DNA from: Engraulis encrasicolus
Lineage: Eukaryota > Chordata > Actinopteri > Clupeiformes > Engraulidae
Length of the DNA stretch: 64,000 nucleotides
Reading direction: 5' to 3'
Assembly: GCF_034702125.1 (NCBI RefSeq)
Contig: NC_085862.1
Location: forward strand, 16,711,127-16,775,126
Part shown: piece by piece, positions 39,454 through 54,710 of the stretch
Position numbering within the stretch: position 1 is the stretch's first letter
How the letters are laid out: each line of letters starts with the position of its first letter
Made by a program: the position numbers and the translations under genes
Notes under the pieces: generated by a model
Told to the model about the DNA's origin: nothing
Seen by the model: only the letters and a program-made list of their open reading frames with translations
Database searches by the model: none

Positions 39454-39539
39454 TTAAGGGCTGGGTATGGGTCTGGGGCTAGCTTAAGACATGGACTGTA
39501 ACTGGGGCTGGTGTTGCCACTGAAGCTGATGAATGGAGC

Positions 39540-40200
39540 TGCAGGGCTGGGGATTGGGAATGGGGATGGGGATGGAAGTCAGGGCTAGGGATGGGGATGG
39601 AAGTCAGGGCTAGGGATGGGGATGGAAGTCAGGGCTAGGGATGGGGATGGAAGTCAGGGCTAGGGATGGAGACAGATCTGGGGATGGGGATGGAGATGGG
39701 GATGGAGATGGGGATGGGGATGGGGATGGGGATGGAGATGGAGATGGGCAGCCTTGGCCTAGTGGTTAGAGAGTTGGTCTTTCAATCTAGGGGTTGCAGG
39801 TTCGAATCCCCCCTGACCTCTCCCTACACCTCCATCCATGGCTGAAGGGCCCTTGAGCAAGGCACCTAACCCAACATTGCTCCAGGGACTGTAACCAATA
39901 CCCTGAAAAATAATAGTTGTAAGTCGCTTTGAATACATGAAAGCGTCAGCTAAGTGAAATGTAATGTAATGTAATGTAATGGGGATGGGGATGGGGATGG
40001 GGATGGAGACAGATCTGGGAATGGGGATGGAGATGGAGCTAGGAATGGGGATGGAGATGGAGCTGGAGAAAGACCTGAGAATGAGGCAAATGCTGCGGGC
40101 AGGTGCCAAAGTTTGAGTGTGATGGTATGGTGATAGCTCAGGAGATGGACATAGGATGAGGACAGAGATGGACACAGACTTGAAATCAAGGCTGGGTTTT
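39540..40200 (+). repeat. GGGGATGG minisatellite interrupted by a SINE
   Basis: Hexamer GGGGAT/GGAGAT units, and a ~31-bp higher unit (GGGATGGGGATGGAAGTCAG then GGCTA) repeated about four times at 39565-39665. The SINE at 39746-39980 sits inside it. Similar sequence continues loosely to about 40860. Confidence 0.9.
39746..39980 (+). mobile_element. tRNA-derived SINE, plus strand
   Basis: Box A TGGCCTAGTGGTTAGAGAG and box B GGTTGCAGGTTCGAATCCCC are intact. The body has CCTTGAGCAAGGCACCTAAC, TTGCTCCAGGGACTGTAACC and GTAAGTCGCTTTGAATACAT, and it ends in (TGTAA)n. It is the best preserved copy of the family in the window. It is a retroposon, not a functional tRNA gene. Confidence 0.93.
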
Positions 40201-40514
40201 TGGGGAGCTAAAGCAGAGGCATGGAACTGGAGCTGAGTACTGGGGATGGGGATGAAAGTGGCCTTGTGCAAGCCCACATTGCTCCAGGGAAAACAACTGT
40301 AAGTGTACATTAGGCTAAATGTAGCCTAATATACTGGAATGGAATGGAATGTTATTGAATGTAACGTAATGCAACGTAATGATGACTGGGGCTGGGTATT
40401 GTTATAGATCTCAGGATGGGGATGGAGCTGGGGACAGGAATGGGGTTGGAATTCAGGGCTGGGGCTGGGACTGGAAGTTAGGACTGGGGCTGGGGCTGGA
40501 ACTATGGTCGTGGG

Positions 40515-40693
40515 CAGTGGTGTAGTCTACTTTTTTATGGTGGGTATACTGTATATTTGAGCATTTTTTGAAGTGGGTATACTGTCTATTCAAAACAATG
40601 GATCAATCAATTTTAAGTGGGTATACTGAAATCCCTGAAATGTATAAGTGGGTATACTCCGTATACCCGCGTTCTACGTAGACTACACCACTG
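40515..40693. mobile_element. hAT-like MITE with perfect TSD
   Basis: The ends CAGTGGTGTAGTCTAC and GTAGACTACACCACTG are perfect inverted repeats. The 8-bp duplication GTCGTGGG is at 40507-40514 and 40694-40701. The interior has four copies of GTGGGTATACT. Confidence 0.95.
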
Positions 40694-41006
40694 GTCGTGG
40701 GATAGGGATGGGGATGGAGCTGAGGTCTCGGGATAGGAATGGGGATGGAAGTTAGGACAGGGGCTGGGGATAGGGATGGAAGTTAGGACAGGGGCTGGGG
40801 ATAGGGGTGGAAGTGAGATCTGGGCATAGGGATGGGGATGGAGACAGAGCTGGGAATAAGACACGTGCCTGGGGCTGTAGCGGCAGATGCGAAGCGTGAG
40901 TGTCTGTGATGGAGTGAAGGCCTCTGCTATGGTACCTGCTGCTGTCCGAGAAGAGTCTGTGCGTGTGTGTGTGTGTGTGGTTGTGGTGTTAGTGGGAGTA
41001 GTCCAG

Positions 41007-43475
<2,469 letters not shown>

Positions 43476-43607
43476 AACCAGATGTGGCCACACGGGACCG
43501 CACTGAGAAGTCACGGAGCAAGAGAGGAGGTGTGCACGAGCGTGCGTGTGTGTGGCTGTGTGTGTGTGTGTGTGTGTGTAAGTGTGCGTGCGGGAGCATA
43601 TGTGTGG

Positions 43608-43612
<5 letters not shown>

Positions 43613-43694
<82 letters not shown>

Positions 43695-43697
43695 CAC

Positions 43698-43790
<93 letters not shown>
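43613..43790 (+). repeat. (TG)n microsatellite
   Basis: Two runs of 80-90 bp of TG separated by AACACGCG. Confidence 0.97.
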
Positions 43791-43793
<3 letters not shown>

Positions 43794-43854
43794 AGGGGTC
43801 GGGGAGGGGGCTGTTGAAAAGAAGAAGGGTGTAGAGGAGGCAAGGGTGGTTGGA

Positions 43855-44130
43855 GAGGAGAGGAGAACAGAGGAGAGGAGAGGAGAGGAGAGGAGAGGAG
43901 AGGAGAGGAGAGGAGAGGAGAGGAGAGGAGAGGAGGCAAGGGTGGTTGGAGAGGAGAGGAGCGGAGATCAGAGGAGAGGAGAGGAGAAGAGAGGAGAGGA
44001 GAGGAGAGGAGAGGAGAGGAGAGGCATAGAGAGGAGAGGAGAGGAGAGGAGAGGAGAGGAGAGGAGAGGAGAACAGAGGAGAGGAGAGGAGAGGAGAGGA
44101 GAGGAGAGGAGAGGAGAGGAGAGGAGAGTG
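43855..44130 (+). repeat. (GGAGA)n polypurine tract
   Basis: About 275 bp of GGAGAGGAGA repeats with rare interruptions. It contains a ~38-bp duplicated phrase (GAGGCAAGGGTGGTTGGAGA) at about 43837 and 43932. Confidence 0.95.
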
Positions 44131-44254
44131 ACTCGCTCCCTTTTCAGGGGTTAATTGGGAGAACAGGAGGAGGAAGAATAAATGTTTCTACCATTAATAA
44201 CTGCCGGGCTAGGAGCCAGTGCCCTATGCCCCACACGGACATGTGCTTCTCATC

Positions 44255-44259
<5 letters not shown>

Positions 44260-44299
<40 letters not shown>

Positions 44300-44312
44300 C
44301 GAGAGAGAGAGA
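44260..44312 (+). repeat. (GA)n microsatellite
   Basis: About 50 bp of GA with GCGA interruptions. Confidence 0.95.
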
Positions 44313-45836
44313 ATAGCCCCTACATGAACAGAGGAAGAGAGACACAGAGACAGAAACAAAGAAAAAAGGTTGATCTTAGTAATTACGGTTAATCTTTATG
44401 TTTGCATGTATCTACCAGTGTTTACATTATTAAGCTATTAAGGACCTAAACCGGAACATACTGTAGCTGATGTCATGTGATGTCATGCTTGTATGGTAAG
44501 CCACTATAAAATGTGTTTAAATGTCTACATAAGCGTGTGTTGTATTTGCTTGGGGAAAGACATCTTTGAGCAGTAACTGCACAACCCTTTCACCTTTCTT
44601 TCTTTTTTCATTTTAATAATGTTATGATTAACTCAGGAATGTCCTTAATGTCCTAAATTGATACTGTACTACAAAGGCACAGTGCAGTAACTATGCCACA
44701 ATTGAAACTGAGAAAAATGCCTTCAAAGTTGTATTGATATGTTGGATATTGTAATTAGTAACTGTAAATGTGACGTGTCAATATCTGTAAAAAGGGACAC
44801 ATTTGGACCATAATGGTTTGTCACAAGATAATGAAGGTGTTATGAAATCCATTTTCAGTCTAACCTCAATTTGGACAGAATATGCAGTTACTGCTCACTG
44901 CCTATGTAGGCAGTGTACTTTGGCCACACTTAACATATAATAGGCCTACATAATTAATCAATTAAACGAAAACACTAGGATACAGTTCGGCCTTACATGG
45001 CCAAGATCACCATGTTCAACTTATAAAATATAGCCTTCAGCAAATGAAGAGAAAACCCATTGAGTTCATAACTTTGTCTGCAAAGTTCCTTGAAAGCACT
45101 TTTCTTGTGCCACAAACAATACACGCAGGTCGGAAAGAACCAGACTGGTTTCATGTCCATACAGCACCCTTCACCACCAAGCCTCAACAAAGAAACTTCA
45201 CTGGCACCTGTCCTAAGATATTCAAAACCTGCCCAGAATGTCTTAATCACCTTCCAAGAGAATGTAACAAAAAATCCCAATAAGCCAAATGCAGTTAATC
45301 AAAATGTCACAATTCATTAGAAAGCTAAACATCATGAAGTGCAATATCATTTGACTGTGAACAGAAGGTGGATCATGGCATTTTGTTTGACCTTGGGAAT
45401 GACTGATTCCCAAGTCAGTGACTGATCATGGCCATAGAAGTGGTCCAGCACTCACAGACAGACCTGGCAAGCAGCAACAGGCAAGCCGACTGTGCCTGTA
45501 CCTCCACAGTGTTCAAGACCAGAGGAGAAAGACCTACACTGCCTGGCACACAGCACACACACAATTTGAGCACATTAGCAGAAATTATTTGTTGAGGATT
45601 GGTGAAATGCTGCCTGGGTAAGAGTATTTCTTTATCCTTTGGGCAGAAAAGATGCATTCTACCTGTCATGTGCCCTGTGATAAATTGACCCAAAAACAAT
45701 ATGTACAACATACATGCACAATATGTACACAGGGTAAACGTGTCAATATATATATATTTTTGTGTTCATGCCTGGTTATTTTTGTCAGTATTGTTGTTGA
45801 TGATGGTGACTGACGATGACTGTGATGATGCTTCTG

Positions 45837-45881
<45 letters not shown>

Positions 45882-46520
45882 ATGATGGGTCATCATCACT
45901 ACTAATGGTAATGACATCCTAATATTTAGAGAGAGTATTAAGATTTTTAAAATGTCATTATATGTTCCCTCTACCGTGTCTTCATGGATACAGTACACAT
46001 ACAAAATGTTTTAGCCATGCTGTTCAACAGCATGTCCATGCCAATAACGCCTTCCTTTGAATATGAGGGAGAGTATCTCACACAGAGACACGGTGCACAT
46101 TACTGTGTACTGTACATGTGTGTAAGATTGTTATGTCTCTGGAACTGCATGCTGTTATATTAATATTAAAGATGGACACTGAGCTGAATTGGGACTGACA
46201 AAAGGCATTATTAGGAGAATGCAGCACTCCGCGACAACAGGCATTATTAGTATATCACAGAGCTCAAAGAATCTGACCGACAGCTATGGCCTGAGTTTCA
46301 AGCACCCGGCATTTCAACACCCCATCACACACAACAACCCCCGCTGCTGCAAAACGCCTGACGGAACCAGCAAAAGTTTTTCCAAAACCTAAATAAAACA
46401 TATTTTCACTGTAGTCAAAGCCGTGACTTAACACTGTAACATTGCATTGACATTGCTGCTAGCAGAAAGCACACATGCGCTGATACTTATTTTTTATTCT
46501 TGACTGGCTTACATTAATGA
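44313..46520. other. intergenic, mostly unique
   Basis: It includes a (CTG)n/(ATG)n trinucleotide run at 45834-45887. Open frames of up to 98 codons (45044-45320, 45415-45711) show no recognisable domain, start context or splice pattern, so I do not call genes. Confidence 0.5.
45834..45887 (+). repeat. (CTG)n(ATG)n trinucleotide repeat
   Basis: About twelve CTG units followed by five ATG units. Confidence 0.95.
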
Positions 46521-46530
46521 AGGTGCCCAT

Positions 46531-46896
46531 TAGGGCTGGGCAATATGGAAAAAAACCTACCGGTATATCACGGTATGGATTACTTTATATCACGATAACG
46601 ATATATATCACGATATAGCACAATTACATACGTTTTCAGTTATTCTCTTTATTTGCTCTTTATTTTTTCATGTCGCAAAACAACCTTTCTTTAAAATGGA
46701 TCTTTTTTTATTGTTATTTTCACAGTTACATGAACTTATAGTGTGTATTGTGACAACATGAAATGTAATTAAATGATATTCAACTGTATACAACTGCTAA
46801 AAATTACTATCACGATATAAACAATATAGGAGAAAGGTCACGATATACACTTTTATATCACAATAACGATATTTATCGTCATATTGCCCAGCCCTA
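46531..46896. mobile_element. hAT-like MITE with perfect TSD
   Basis: The ends TAGGGCTGGGCAATATGG and CATATTGCCCAGCCCTA are inverted. The 8-bp duplication GTGCCCAT is perfect (46523-46530, 46897-46904). The interior is rich in ATCACGATA/TATCGTGAT motifs. Confidence 0.96.
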
Positions 46897-47105
46897 GTGC
46901 CCATACAAAGACTCCTCACTCCTCGCTCCCTTCCAAACCATGCGACCACACACGAAAGGTCTTATACTGTAGCAGGATCCCTAAACATTTGCTACAATAC
47001 AAAGCAAGCAAGCACTGAAAAAAAAGGTTTGTGTTTTATATGACATATTGTTAAGCTGAGACGCTGAAAAGCAGACACGGGCCCTTTGTGAGCTGTGAAC
47101 GTGGA

Positions 47106-47106
47106 G

Positions 47107-47190
<84 letters not shown>
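47106..47190 (+). repeat. (GA)n microsatellite
   Basis: About 85 bp of pure GA. Confidence 0.97.
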
Positions 47191-47193
<3 letters not shown>

Positions 47194-47295
47194 CTGCTGG
47201 GAAGATGCAGGGTGTGTGCGGCATTGCATGGTGGAGGTTGTGGGAACTGAGTTTCATCACGATACTCAGACACCCCGCTGACTCATCCCTGCACC

Positions 47296-47456
47296 CAGGG
47301 GTGCCGACAGGGGGGGAACAAAGGGGACAGTTATCCCTGGCAGCCCAGGGAGACAGGGGCCCCAGAATTGGGTCCTCATTACATTGTATGTATTGGGTTA
47401 TGGGGCCCTTTCAAACGACTTTGTCCTGGGCCCGGCCCAAGCTGTCAGCGGCCCTG
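47296..47456 (-). mobile_element. hAT-like MITE with perfect TSD (GCTGACAGCTTGGGCC family)
   Basis: The ends CAGGGGTGCCGACAGG and GCTGTCAGCGGCCCTG are inverted. The 8-bp duplication CCTGCACC is perfect (47288-47295, 47457-47464). This copy defines the true ends of the family also seen at 19716, 28194, 34625, 35320 and 36715. Confidence 0.95.
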
Positions 47457-47477
47457 CCTGCACCACATCCTACCCTC

Positions 47478-47479
<2 letters not shown>

Positions 47480-47545
<66 letters not shown>
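47480..47545 (+). repeat. (GA)n microsatellite
   Basis: About 66 bp of GA just outside the MITE. Confidence 0.97.
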
Positions 47546-47546
<1 letters not shown>

Positions 47547-47635
47547 ATCCTATCACTAGGGAACGGGATGGCTGGTCTTTCCAAATAACCGATTGCAAGA
47601 CACATGGGAAATAAATTGCTTTCAGATGGATAAGG

Positions 47636-47862
47636 CGAAGGAAGGAGCAGAGAGGAGTGTGGAGGAGAGCGAAGGAGGAGGAGGAGGAGGAGGAGGAGCA
47701 GGCGGGTGAAGGGGGTGAGTTGAAGAGAGGAGAGAAAAAGAGAAGGAGAAGACGAGGAGGAAGAGGAAGAAGATGGTGAGGAGGTGGAAGAGGAGGAGGA
47801 TGAGAGAAAAGAAGAGAAGAGGAGAGAAGAAGAGGAGGAGGAGGAGGAGGAGGACAAGGAGA
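47636..47862 (+). repeat. GGA/GAA polypurine tract
   Basis: GGAGGAGGAGGA and AGAAGAGGA units. Confidence 0.92.
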
Positions 47863-47984
47863 GCTTTTGCTTTATGCGGCCCTCTCCCACAGTGTTGTGC
47901 GGCTCTGCGCCACCCTGGCACCCTCCCAGCTCTGTCAAAAGTCATCTATGTAAGAGACCCCACCACCGCCATACACACAAATGC

Positions 47985-48450
<466 letters not shown>

Positions 48451-48479
48451 CAGCACTGCCGCCACCGCCACCACCACCA

Positions 48480-49395
48480 CCACCTTCTTTCCTCTTTAAA
48501 TATCCAGACATGACAGGCAAGAGGGGGAATTCCATGGGGCAGGCAGGGAGGGGAGCGCCAGCGCCAGACGTGCCATTCAGCGTTTGCGGTAAAAGGGATT
48601 CAAACTGATGTTGTGACATTCAAATTCCAGCAAATGTCATCAACCTTCATCAGTGCCGAGCGCGCGGCGGCGGTGAGACAGGCGGGGCCCGTCGCCGGGG
48701 CCGATCCCGGGGCCAGGGCTATTAGTATGTGGTGTTAACCCCACCAAATACCTGTCATGAGACTCTCTTTTGTTGCGCAGACGAAAACACGCATGTCAAC
48801 ATATGACTATGGGAATGTAATGCAACCTTTAGCAGCCCCTGCATGCAATTTACTGCATTTTACACAGTGCATTATGAGTAATGGGAGCGGTCTTGGCAGT
48901 GACTCCGTGGACCTCTCAGCACTACAGTATATGTTTCATTAGACACTGCCGTCTGATTTTCGCTGCTTGCACTCGAACATAATACTGCATGCGTAGAAAT
49001 CTTTTTGCAAAGCCTCATATTTCTTGGGAATGATCAATCAACAAACAGGACCTTTGATAGCTCCTCTACAGTGCTCCGCAACAGAGGAAAATTAATGGTC
49101 TATGAAGACGTGTATTTCAATCCGCAAGAAGCAAGCAAGCTAACGGGGGACTATTGGTACTGGATAGAGAATAAAATGTACTTTCTCTCACACATTTGTG
49201 ACTTGCTGAGAAGTTCTTCTTTGGTGGTTTTTCGGGTAATCAGACTTCTGGATTTCTGGATGCTTTTGTGATGCCTGTTGATCTTGTCAAAAACTACTAA
49301 ATCTTTCTATGGCTGTCAGCTGGGTAGATGGTCAGGGCTGTATAGACAATGTTGTGTCTCCCATCATACCATGACCTTGGCTATATCTATAAAGG
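48480..49395. other. intergenic, unique, GC-rich patch
   Basis: A CpG-rich stretch at about 48655-48720 (GAGCGCGCGGCGGCGGTGAG, GTCGCCGGGGCCGATCCCGG) stands out in an otherwise AT-rich desert. There is no open frame I can support. It could be a regulatory element. Confidence 0.4.
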
Positions 49396-49668
49396 GCAGG
49401 TAAGCGGTTAGGACGTCAGACTTGTAGCCCAAAGGTTGCTGGTTCGACTCCCAACCCGCCAGGTTGGTGGGGGGAGTAATTAGCCAGTGCTCTCCCCCAT
49501 GACTGAGGCACACTGAGCATGGTACCGTCCCACCGCACTGCTCCATTGGGGGCTGCCATCTTACATGGGTGAGGCATAAATGCAATTTCGTCGTGCGCTG
49601 TGGAGTGCTGTGTAACAATGACAATGGAAGTTGGAGTTTCCCAGGTGGGGTTTCAGTTCACTTTCACT
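49396..49668 (+). mobile_element. tRNA-derived SINE (second copy of 23270 family)
   Basis: GGTAAGCGGTTAGGACGTCA (box A) and GGTTGCTGGTTCGACTCCC (box B), followed by the same body as 23270-23592 (CCATGACTGAGGCACACTGA, GTGGAGTGCTGTGTAACAAT, GGAGTTTCCCAGGTGGGGTT). Confidence 0.9.
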
Positions 49669-50770
49669 AAAGGACAGAGGTGGATAAACTGAAGTAAAAA
49701 CGGCTGCCATGTGTTTCTTCTACCTTCTACCAACAAAGGGGATAGAACTACTTAGGAACAGTTAAATGAGCGGACTGGCTGGAAACAAACACTATTATTA
49801 TGTTGCGGCAGGATGTTTACTTTCTGGACTTGGAGTCGGGTTATCCTCTGAGTTCTGTAGCATGGCCAGGTATTTCCCCGTTGCTGCAGTTCCATATTTT
49901 GTTAATGTTTGTTGTTAAAATACCTCAACATAAAATGCCTTGACATTAATTCTCCAGCATAGATCCTGGGACATAGGCCTATTTGAAATGTACAATTATC
50001 CCCAATATATGACATCAGTATTCTGTGTCTCCTTTGGTAAGCGTCTCTATTACTGTGTTTTCATGTCTGTTGTTCGGCAGGGGGAACTAGGTTTCCATTA
50101 TCCATTTGAACAATAGGCTGGTCCCCTTTGGCAAAACTAGCCATGCTATGAGTTGGAGTTTTGGCTGAACGGTCTCAGCTTGGAGCTCCACGGAGGAAGT
50201 GTGAGCTGAAGTTGCAGTTTGCCGTGATTTTTTCTCTTTTTTAGCTCATTACTGCATTTCGACGGCAAAAAATAATACAATGATACATGTGTATGAAGGC
50301 CTTTTTGGATGACTAACCACAATCCTCCAAACCGGAGGCACGGCATGGGAATAGGAGAACATCATCCGCGAGGAACAAAACCATAATGATTAGGGCTTTA
50401 TACCAGAAACTTCTGGTATACCCGAGACGGGAACAAGGATACACTATATATTTCTATTCTTCTGCAAAGAGTTAAGGAATGTTGTTCATTGTCACGTGAC
50501 ATGCCCCCCCCCACAGACTCATACATTACCCCCATCCACCCCAGCATCTCTCACCCCCCCCACCACCACCCCCACCCCCTTCCTGCAAGAACATGTTGAG
50601 CCCAGATGTGGCAGCAGTGCAGGCACATCAAAGCACCTCCCTTCAGTCCCACTCCTATTGCAGCGCCAACTGTAAATGTCCGGGACACGCAGAGCGGAAA
50701 ATATGAAACCTTTCCAGTGCTCCTAAACGCCACGCTTTTACTCCAATCCCCCCTTATTTTCAGAAAAGCG
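49669..50770. other. unique intergenic sequence
   Basis: A C-rich stretch (CCCCCACCACCACCCCC) at about 50505-50580. No gene or named repeat. Confidence 0.45.
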
Positions 50771-50779
50771 ACCGAGCGA

Positions 50780-50791
50780 GAGAGAGTGAGA

Positions 50792-50846
<55 letters not shown>
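50780..50846 (+). repeat. (GA)n microsatellite
   Basis: GA repeat with GTGA interruptions. Confidence 0.95.
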
Positions 50847-51972
50847 TGTGAGGCTACTTGCGTCTTTCCCACTCTCCTTTTTGTTTATGTACAGTTGGCT
50901 GAGGGTGGTGAAACGCGTAACTCTTAAGAAGTGTGAATATTGATGGAGAGGTATGACAGTTGTCAAAGCAAAGCATTTTTTTGAGACAGTGTCTGACTTG
51001 CCTAAACCTCTCAACCTCTGCAGATGTGTCTAAGTGTAAGCATTTAGTACTACACTCACCACCGGACCTCAGTAAATGAATGCATATTCAAGGAGAGGAA
51101 AGTTGTTATTAATCGTCTGTTGTCGTGTTTACTTATGGTGTATTGCTATACTGTATAATATTTACATTCGAAGTTGTATAACAAGTCATTTAAAGCTTCG
51201 TTCATCTGTGTATTGTACCGTAGAGTGGGGCACACCAGTAAAAACCTTCACTTTACAGGTCAGTATACCGTAGGCTACTGGTACTTTAACACACAGTACA
51301 CACTGTATGGCCTCACTTACAAGACTACATCAAACAAAACTGCTCAACCACGGTCTCCCACTCTCACAAATGAAAGTGTAATTACTTTTGGAAAAGACTT
51401 ACTGACAAACACAGATGTAAAAAAAAACCCTTTTAAGTCAGGTATAAAACATGGGTGTGCAAAAGGGTAAGTATCATGGAGCTGTTTATCAATTATGAAA
51501 AGACTAAAGGTGTAAGAAATGAAATAGCCAGGAGTGGCAAAAGTGCTGTGTAATTAACGTCATTCAGAATAAATAACGCTGCTTTGACGTTGAAATGAAT
51601 GAATTAAATCATCACGACTTTTAGCGGGAACTTAAAAAGCAGTTTTGTGTAAAAACAAGCGTTTGAATGATGGAAATTTTAGTTTTAACCAACATGTTGG
51701 CTTGTCTCGTGCCTCATTGGCAAATTGCCTTGACACATTTTTTTGCTAGCGCACAGTTATTTTGAATGCTTTCAGGCTTGCAAGACTTGGCAGAAACAGA
51801 TGACTTTTGTCTTGACATTTCCATAATGTATTCAGTGAGAAAAACATTATTATCATATTTTCATGGTGAGAAAGCCTCCTTTCATTATCCCCTTCAGATG
51901 GTTCCCATCAGCCCTTCTGTATCTGTGTGTGTGTGTTGTGTGTGTGCATGTGCGTGTGTGTGTGTGTGTGTG

Positions 51973-52033
<61 letters not shown>

Positions 52034-52040
52034 AGAGAGA
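51973..52040 (+). repeat. (GA)n microsatellite
   Basis: About 55 bp of GA preceded by TG-rich sequence from 51927. Confidence 0.95.
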
Positions 52041-52257
52041 GAGTTTCCACTACATCTCAACTTCACATGTGATTAAGTGCTAAGGTTAATGGGTTGAATT
52101 CATATTCAGCCTAGAGGCAGATAGACACAAACTCTCTCTCCCTCTCTCTCTCACACACACACACGCATGGACACTCACAAACACGGACACGCACACACAC
52201 ACACTCCGATTCATTTCCATCCACTCAACATTATCTCTCTCTCTCTCCTCTCTCTCT

Positions 52258-52340
52258 TTCTTTTCTTTTAACTGAAAAAATCCAGTTCAGTGCTCACGTT
52301 TATGCTCTCTCTCTGTCTCTCTCTCTCTCTCTCCCTCCCG
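52258..52340 (+). repeat. duplicated module plus (CT)n (partner at 25017)
   Basis: CTTTTAACTGAAAAAATCCA then GTTCAGTGCTCACGTTTATG and (CT)n. It differs from the 25017 copy by only a handful of bases. Confidence 0.85.
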
Positions 52341-52379
52341 ACCTAACGTCTCGTCTCAACCTCCCTGACCCATCCCCTC

Positions 52380-52700
52380 TCTGTATCAACACACTCAGCG
52401 GTTGCCTTAATTGCCTGCCGCTACGCATTAATAAATGACTCGTCCCTGAGTCCCATCTCACTCCCCTAGGCAGAGCGTCCGCGCCCCCACTCCCCCTGCC
52501 CCTTACACCCTGTTTATCTTTCATACCCCCAACCCCAAACGACCCCCCCATCACCATCACCACCAACACCACCACCATAACATATCCTCCCTCCCAGCGC
52601 CGCTCATCAATTAGTCCCCGAGCGCTTTAGTGCGGCTGGGGTCGGGGGGTCGCGGGGGTTAATATAAGAATGAGCCCAATTTTCAACAAGTGGGGCCCCC
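52380..52700. other. unique block, possible regulatory element
   Basis: AT/GC-mixed sequence with TTAATTGCC, GCATTAATAAATGAC, TCAATTAGTCCC and GTTAATATAAG. These are homeodomain-type cores in repeat-free DNA between repeat tracts. Function unproven. Confidence 0.3.
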
Positions 52701-52798
52701 GCCGGGAGGTTGGGGGTGGAGGTTGGGGGCGGGGGTGCAGGAATGCAGCGCGGACGACCACATCAGTGGGGGACGCTCTCGGGTCATCAGCCGGGGCC

Positions 52799-53756
52799 GG
52801 ATGGAGAGGAGAGGAGAGGAGAGGAGGGGAGAGGAGAGGAGAGGAGAGGAGAGGAGAGGAGGGGAGGGGAGAGGAGGAAAGAAGAGAGGAAAAGAAGGGA
52901 GAAAAGAGTAGAGTAGAGGAGAGGAGAGGAGAGGAGAGGAGGAAAGAAGAGAGGAGGGGAGAGGAGAGGAGAGGAGAGGAGAGGAGAGGAGGGGAGAGGA
53001 GGAAAGAAGAGAGGAGGGGAGAGGAGAGGAGAGGAGAGGAGAGGAGAGGAGGGGAGGGGAGAGGAGGAAAGAAGAGAGGAAAAGAAGGGAGAAAAGAGTA
53101 GAGGAGGGGAGATTAGAGGAAAGGAGAGCAGAGGAGAGGAGAGGAAAGGAGGAGGGAGGAAGATAAGAAAGGAGAGGAAAGAAGAAGGGAAAAGAAGAGA
53201 GGAGAGGAAATGCTTTTTCACCTCCTAGAGGAGAGCAGGGTAGAGGACAGCGGAGCATTAGAGAGAAGACGAGGGGGAAAGGAAGAGAGGAGAAGAGAGG
53301 ATAGGAGAGGAGAGGAGTGAGAGAAGAGGAAAGGCAGAGAGCAAGAGGAGAGAATAAAAGAGAAGAAGAGAAAAAGAAGGGGAAAAAGAAGAAGAGGGAG
53401 AGAGAGAAAATGAGGAGAGGAGAGAAGATGAGAGAAGAATGAAAAGGAAAGGAAAGGAAAGGAAAGTAAAGGAAAGGAAAGGAGAAGAAAAAAGAAGGGA
53501 GGACCAGAGATTAGAACAGAGGAGAGAAGATGAGATGAGAAGAGGGGAGAGAAGAGGGGATTGGAGAGGAGTTGAGAGGAAAATAATGGAGAAAATTCAG
53601 AGGAGTGGAGAGGAGAGGAGAAGAGGAGGAGAGGAGGAGAGGAGGGTAGGCCAGGAGAGGAAAAGTATAAAAAGGAAAGAAAATAAAAGGAAGAAAATAG
53701 GAGAGGACTGCAGAGGGGAGGAGAGGGGAAGACAAAAGAGATGAGGGAAGGAGAGG
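52799..53756 (+). repeat. ~950-bp polypurine (GGAGA/GGAAA) tract
   Basis: Almost entirely A and G on the + strand, with an internal higher-order repeat (GGAGGAAAGAAGAGAGGAGG occurs more than once between 52940 and 53020, and a ~75-bp phrase at 52854-52930 recurs at about 53047-53110). A 30-bp break lies at about 53214-53230. Confidence 0.95.
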
Positions 53757-53879
53757 AGCAACTTCTTCGCTTGCCCATTAGCCAGTCCGTGTGTTTGTTT
53801 GTTGGTCGGTGTGACTATTCAGATGAGCAACTGCAGGGCCGTTTGGCGTTATGTGTTATTTGCTTGTTGGATATGAGGG

Positions 53880-54115
53880 TGGTAGAGCAGAGTGTTGGGG
53901 TCTACTGGACTGGGAGGAGGGGGGATGTTGGGGAGAGGGTCTGGTTCTGTTGGACATGTGGGGGGGCGGTGGAAAGAGGGTCAGGGTCTATTGGACATTG
54001 GAGGGTGGGTGTTGGGGAGAGGGTCTGGTTCTGTTGGACGTGGGGGGGGGGGGGTCTCTGGGTGTGTTGGACATGGGGGGTGGTGGGGAGAGGGTCGGGC
54101 TCTATTTTCACTCTG
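53880..54115 (+). repeat. GGTCTGGTTCTGTTGGAC minisatellite
   Basis: About six degenerate units of GGGGAGAGGGTC(T/A)GG then (G/T)TCT(A/G)TTGGAC.(T/A)GGG, period about 35-50 bp. Confidence 0.85.
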
Positions 54116-54239
54116 AAGAGTGTGGAAGTGTTTAAGAGGACATAAATCACACAGCTCATGGGGCAGTTCCTTACTCAGATGATGCCCGTATCAAAGGCTG
54201 ACTGCATGGTCATCTCAACACTCCCCCAGCGCAACCATA

Positions 54240-54281
54240 CTAACACACACAGGCACGTATGCACGCACACATACACAAACA

Positions 54282-54317
<36 letters not shown>

Positions 54318-54460
54318 GGCACACACACAGGCACACGCACACACACACACACACATGCATAAGATATGCACGCTCACACACACACACACATGCATGCACA
54401 CACACACACACACATGCATGCACGCACACACAGACACACACACACACACACACACACATG
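54240..54460 (+). repeat. CA/ACGC repeat
   Basis: (CGCA)n at 54280-54316 inside imperfect CA and CATGCA repeats. Confidence 0.93.
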
Positions 54461-54621
54461 AATATCAGGGCAGGAGTTTAACTGATGCAATATCTGCTCA
54501 AACATTACAACACCATTTGAATATGTCGCTCACAATCATTATGAAAATATGTTAAGTGTGACATTAGTACTACAAATGACGACGATAAATGCAGGTTCTA
54601 CTTATACTTTGATGACTTTCC

Positions 54622-54624
<3 letters not shown>

Positions 54625-54710
<86 letters not shown>
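54625..54710 (+). repeat. (CA)n microsatellite
   Basis: About 85 bp of pure CA. Confidence 0.97.

Noticed and set aside
39746..39820. Possible tRNA gene (intact box A and box B)
   Set aside because: It is followed by a SINE body and (TGTAA)n tail shared with two other copies. It is a retroposon head without a proper acceptor stem.
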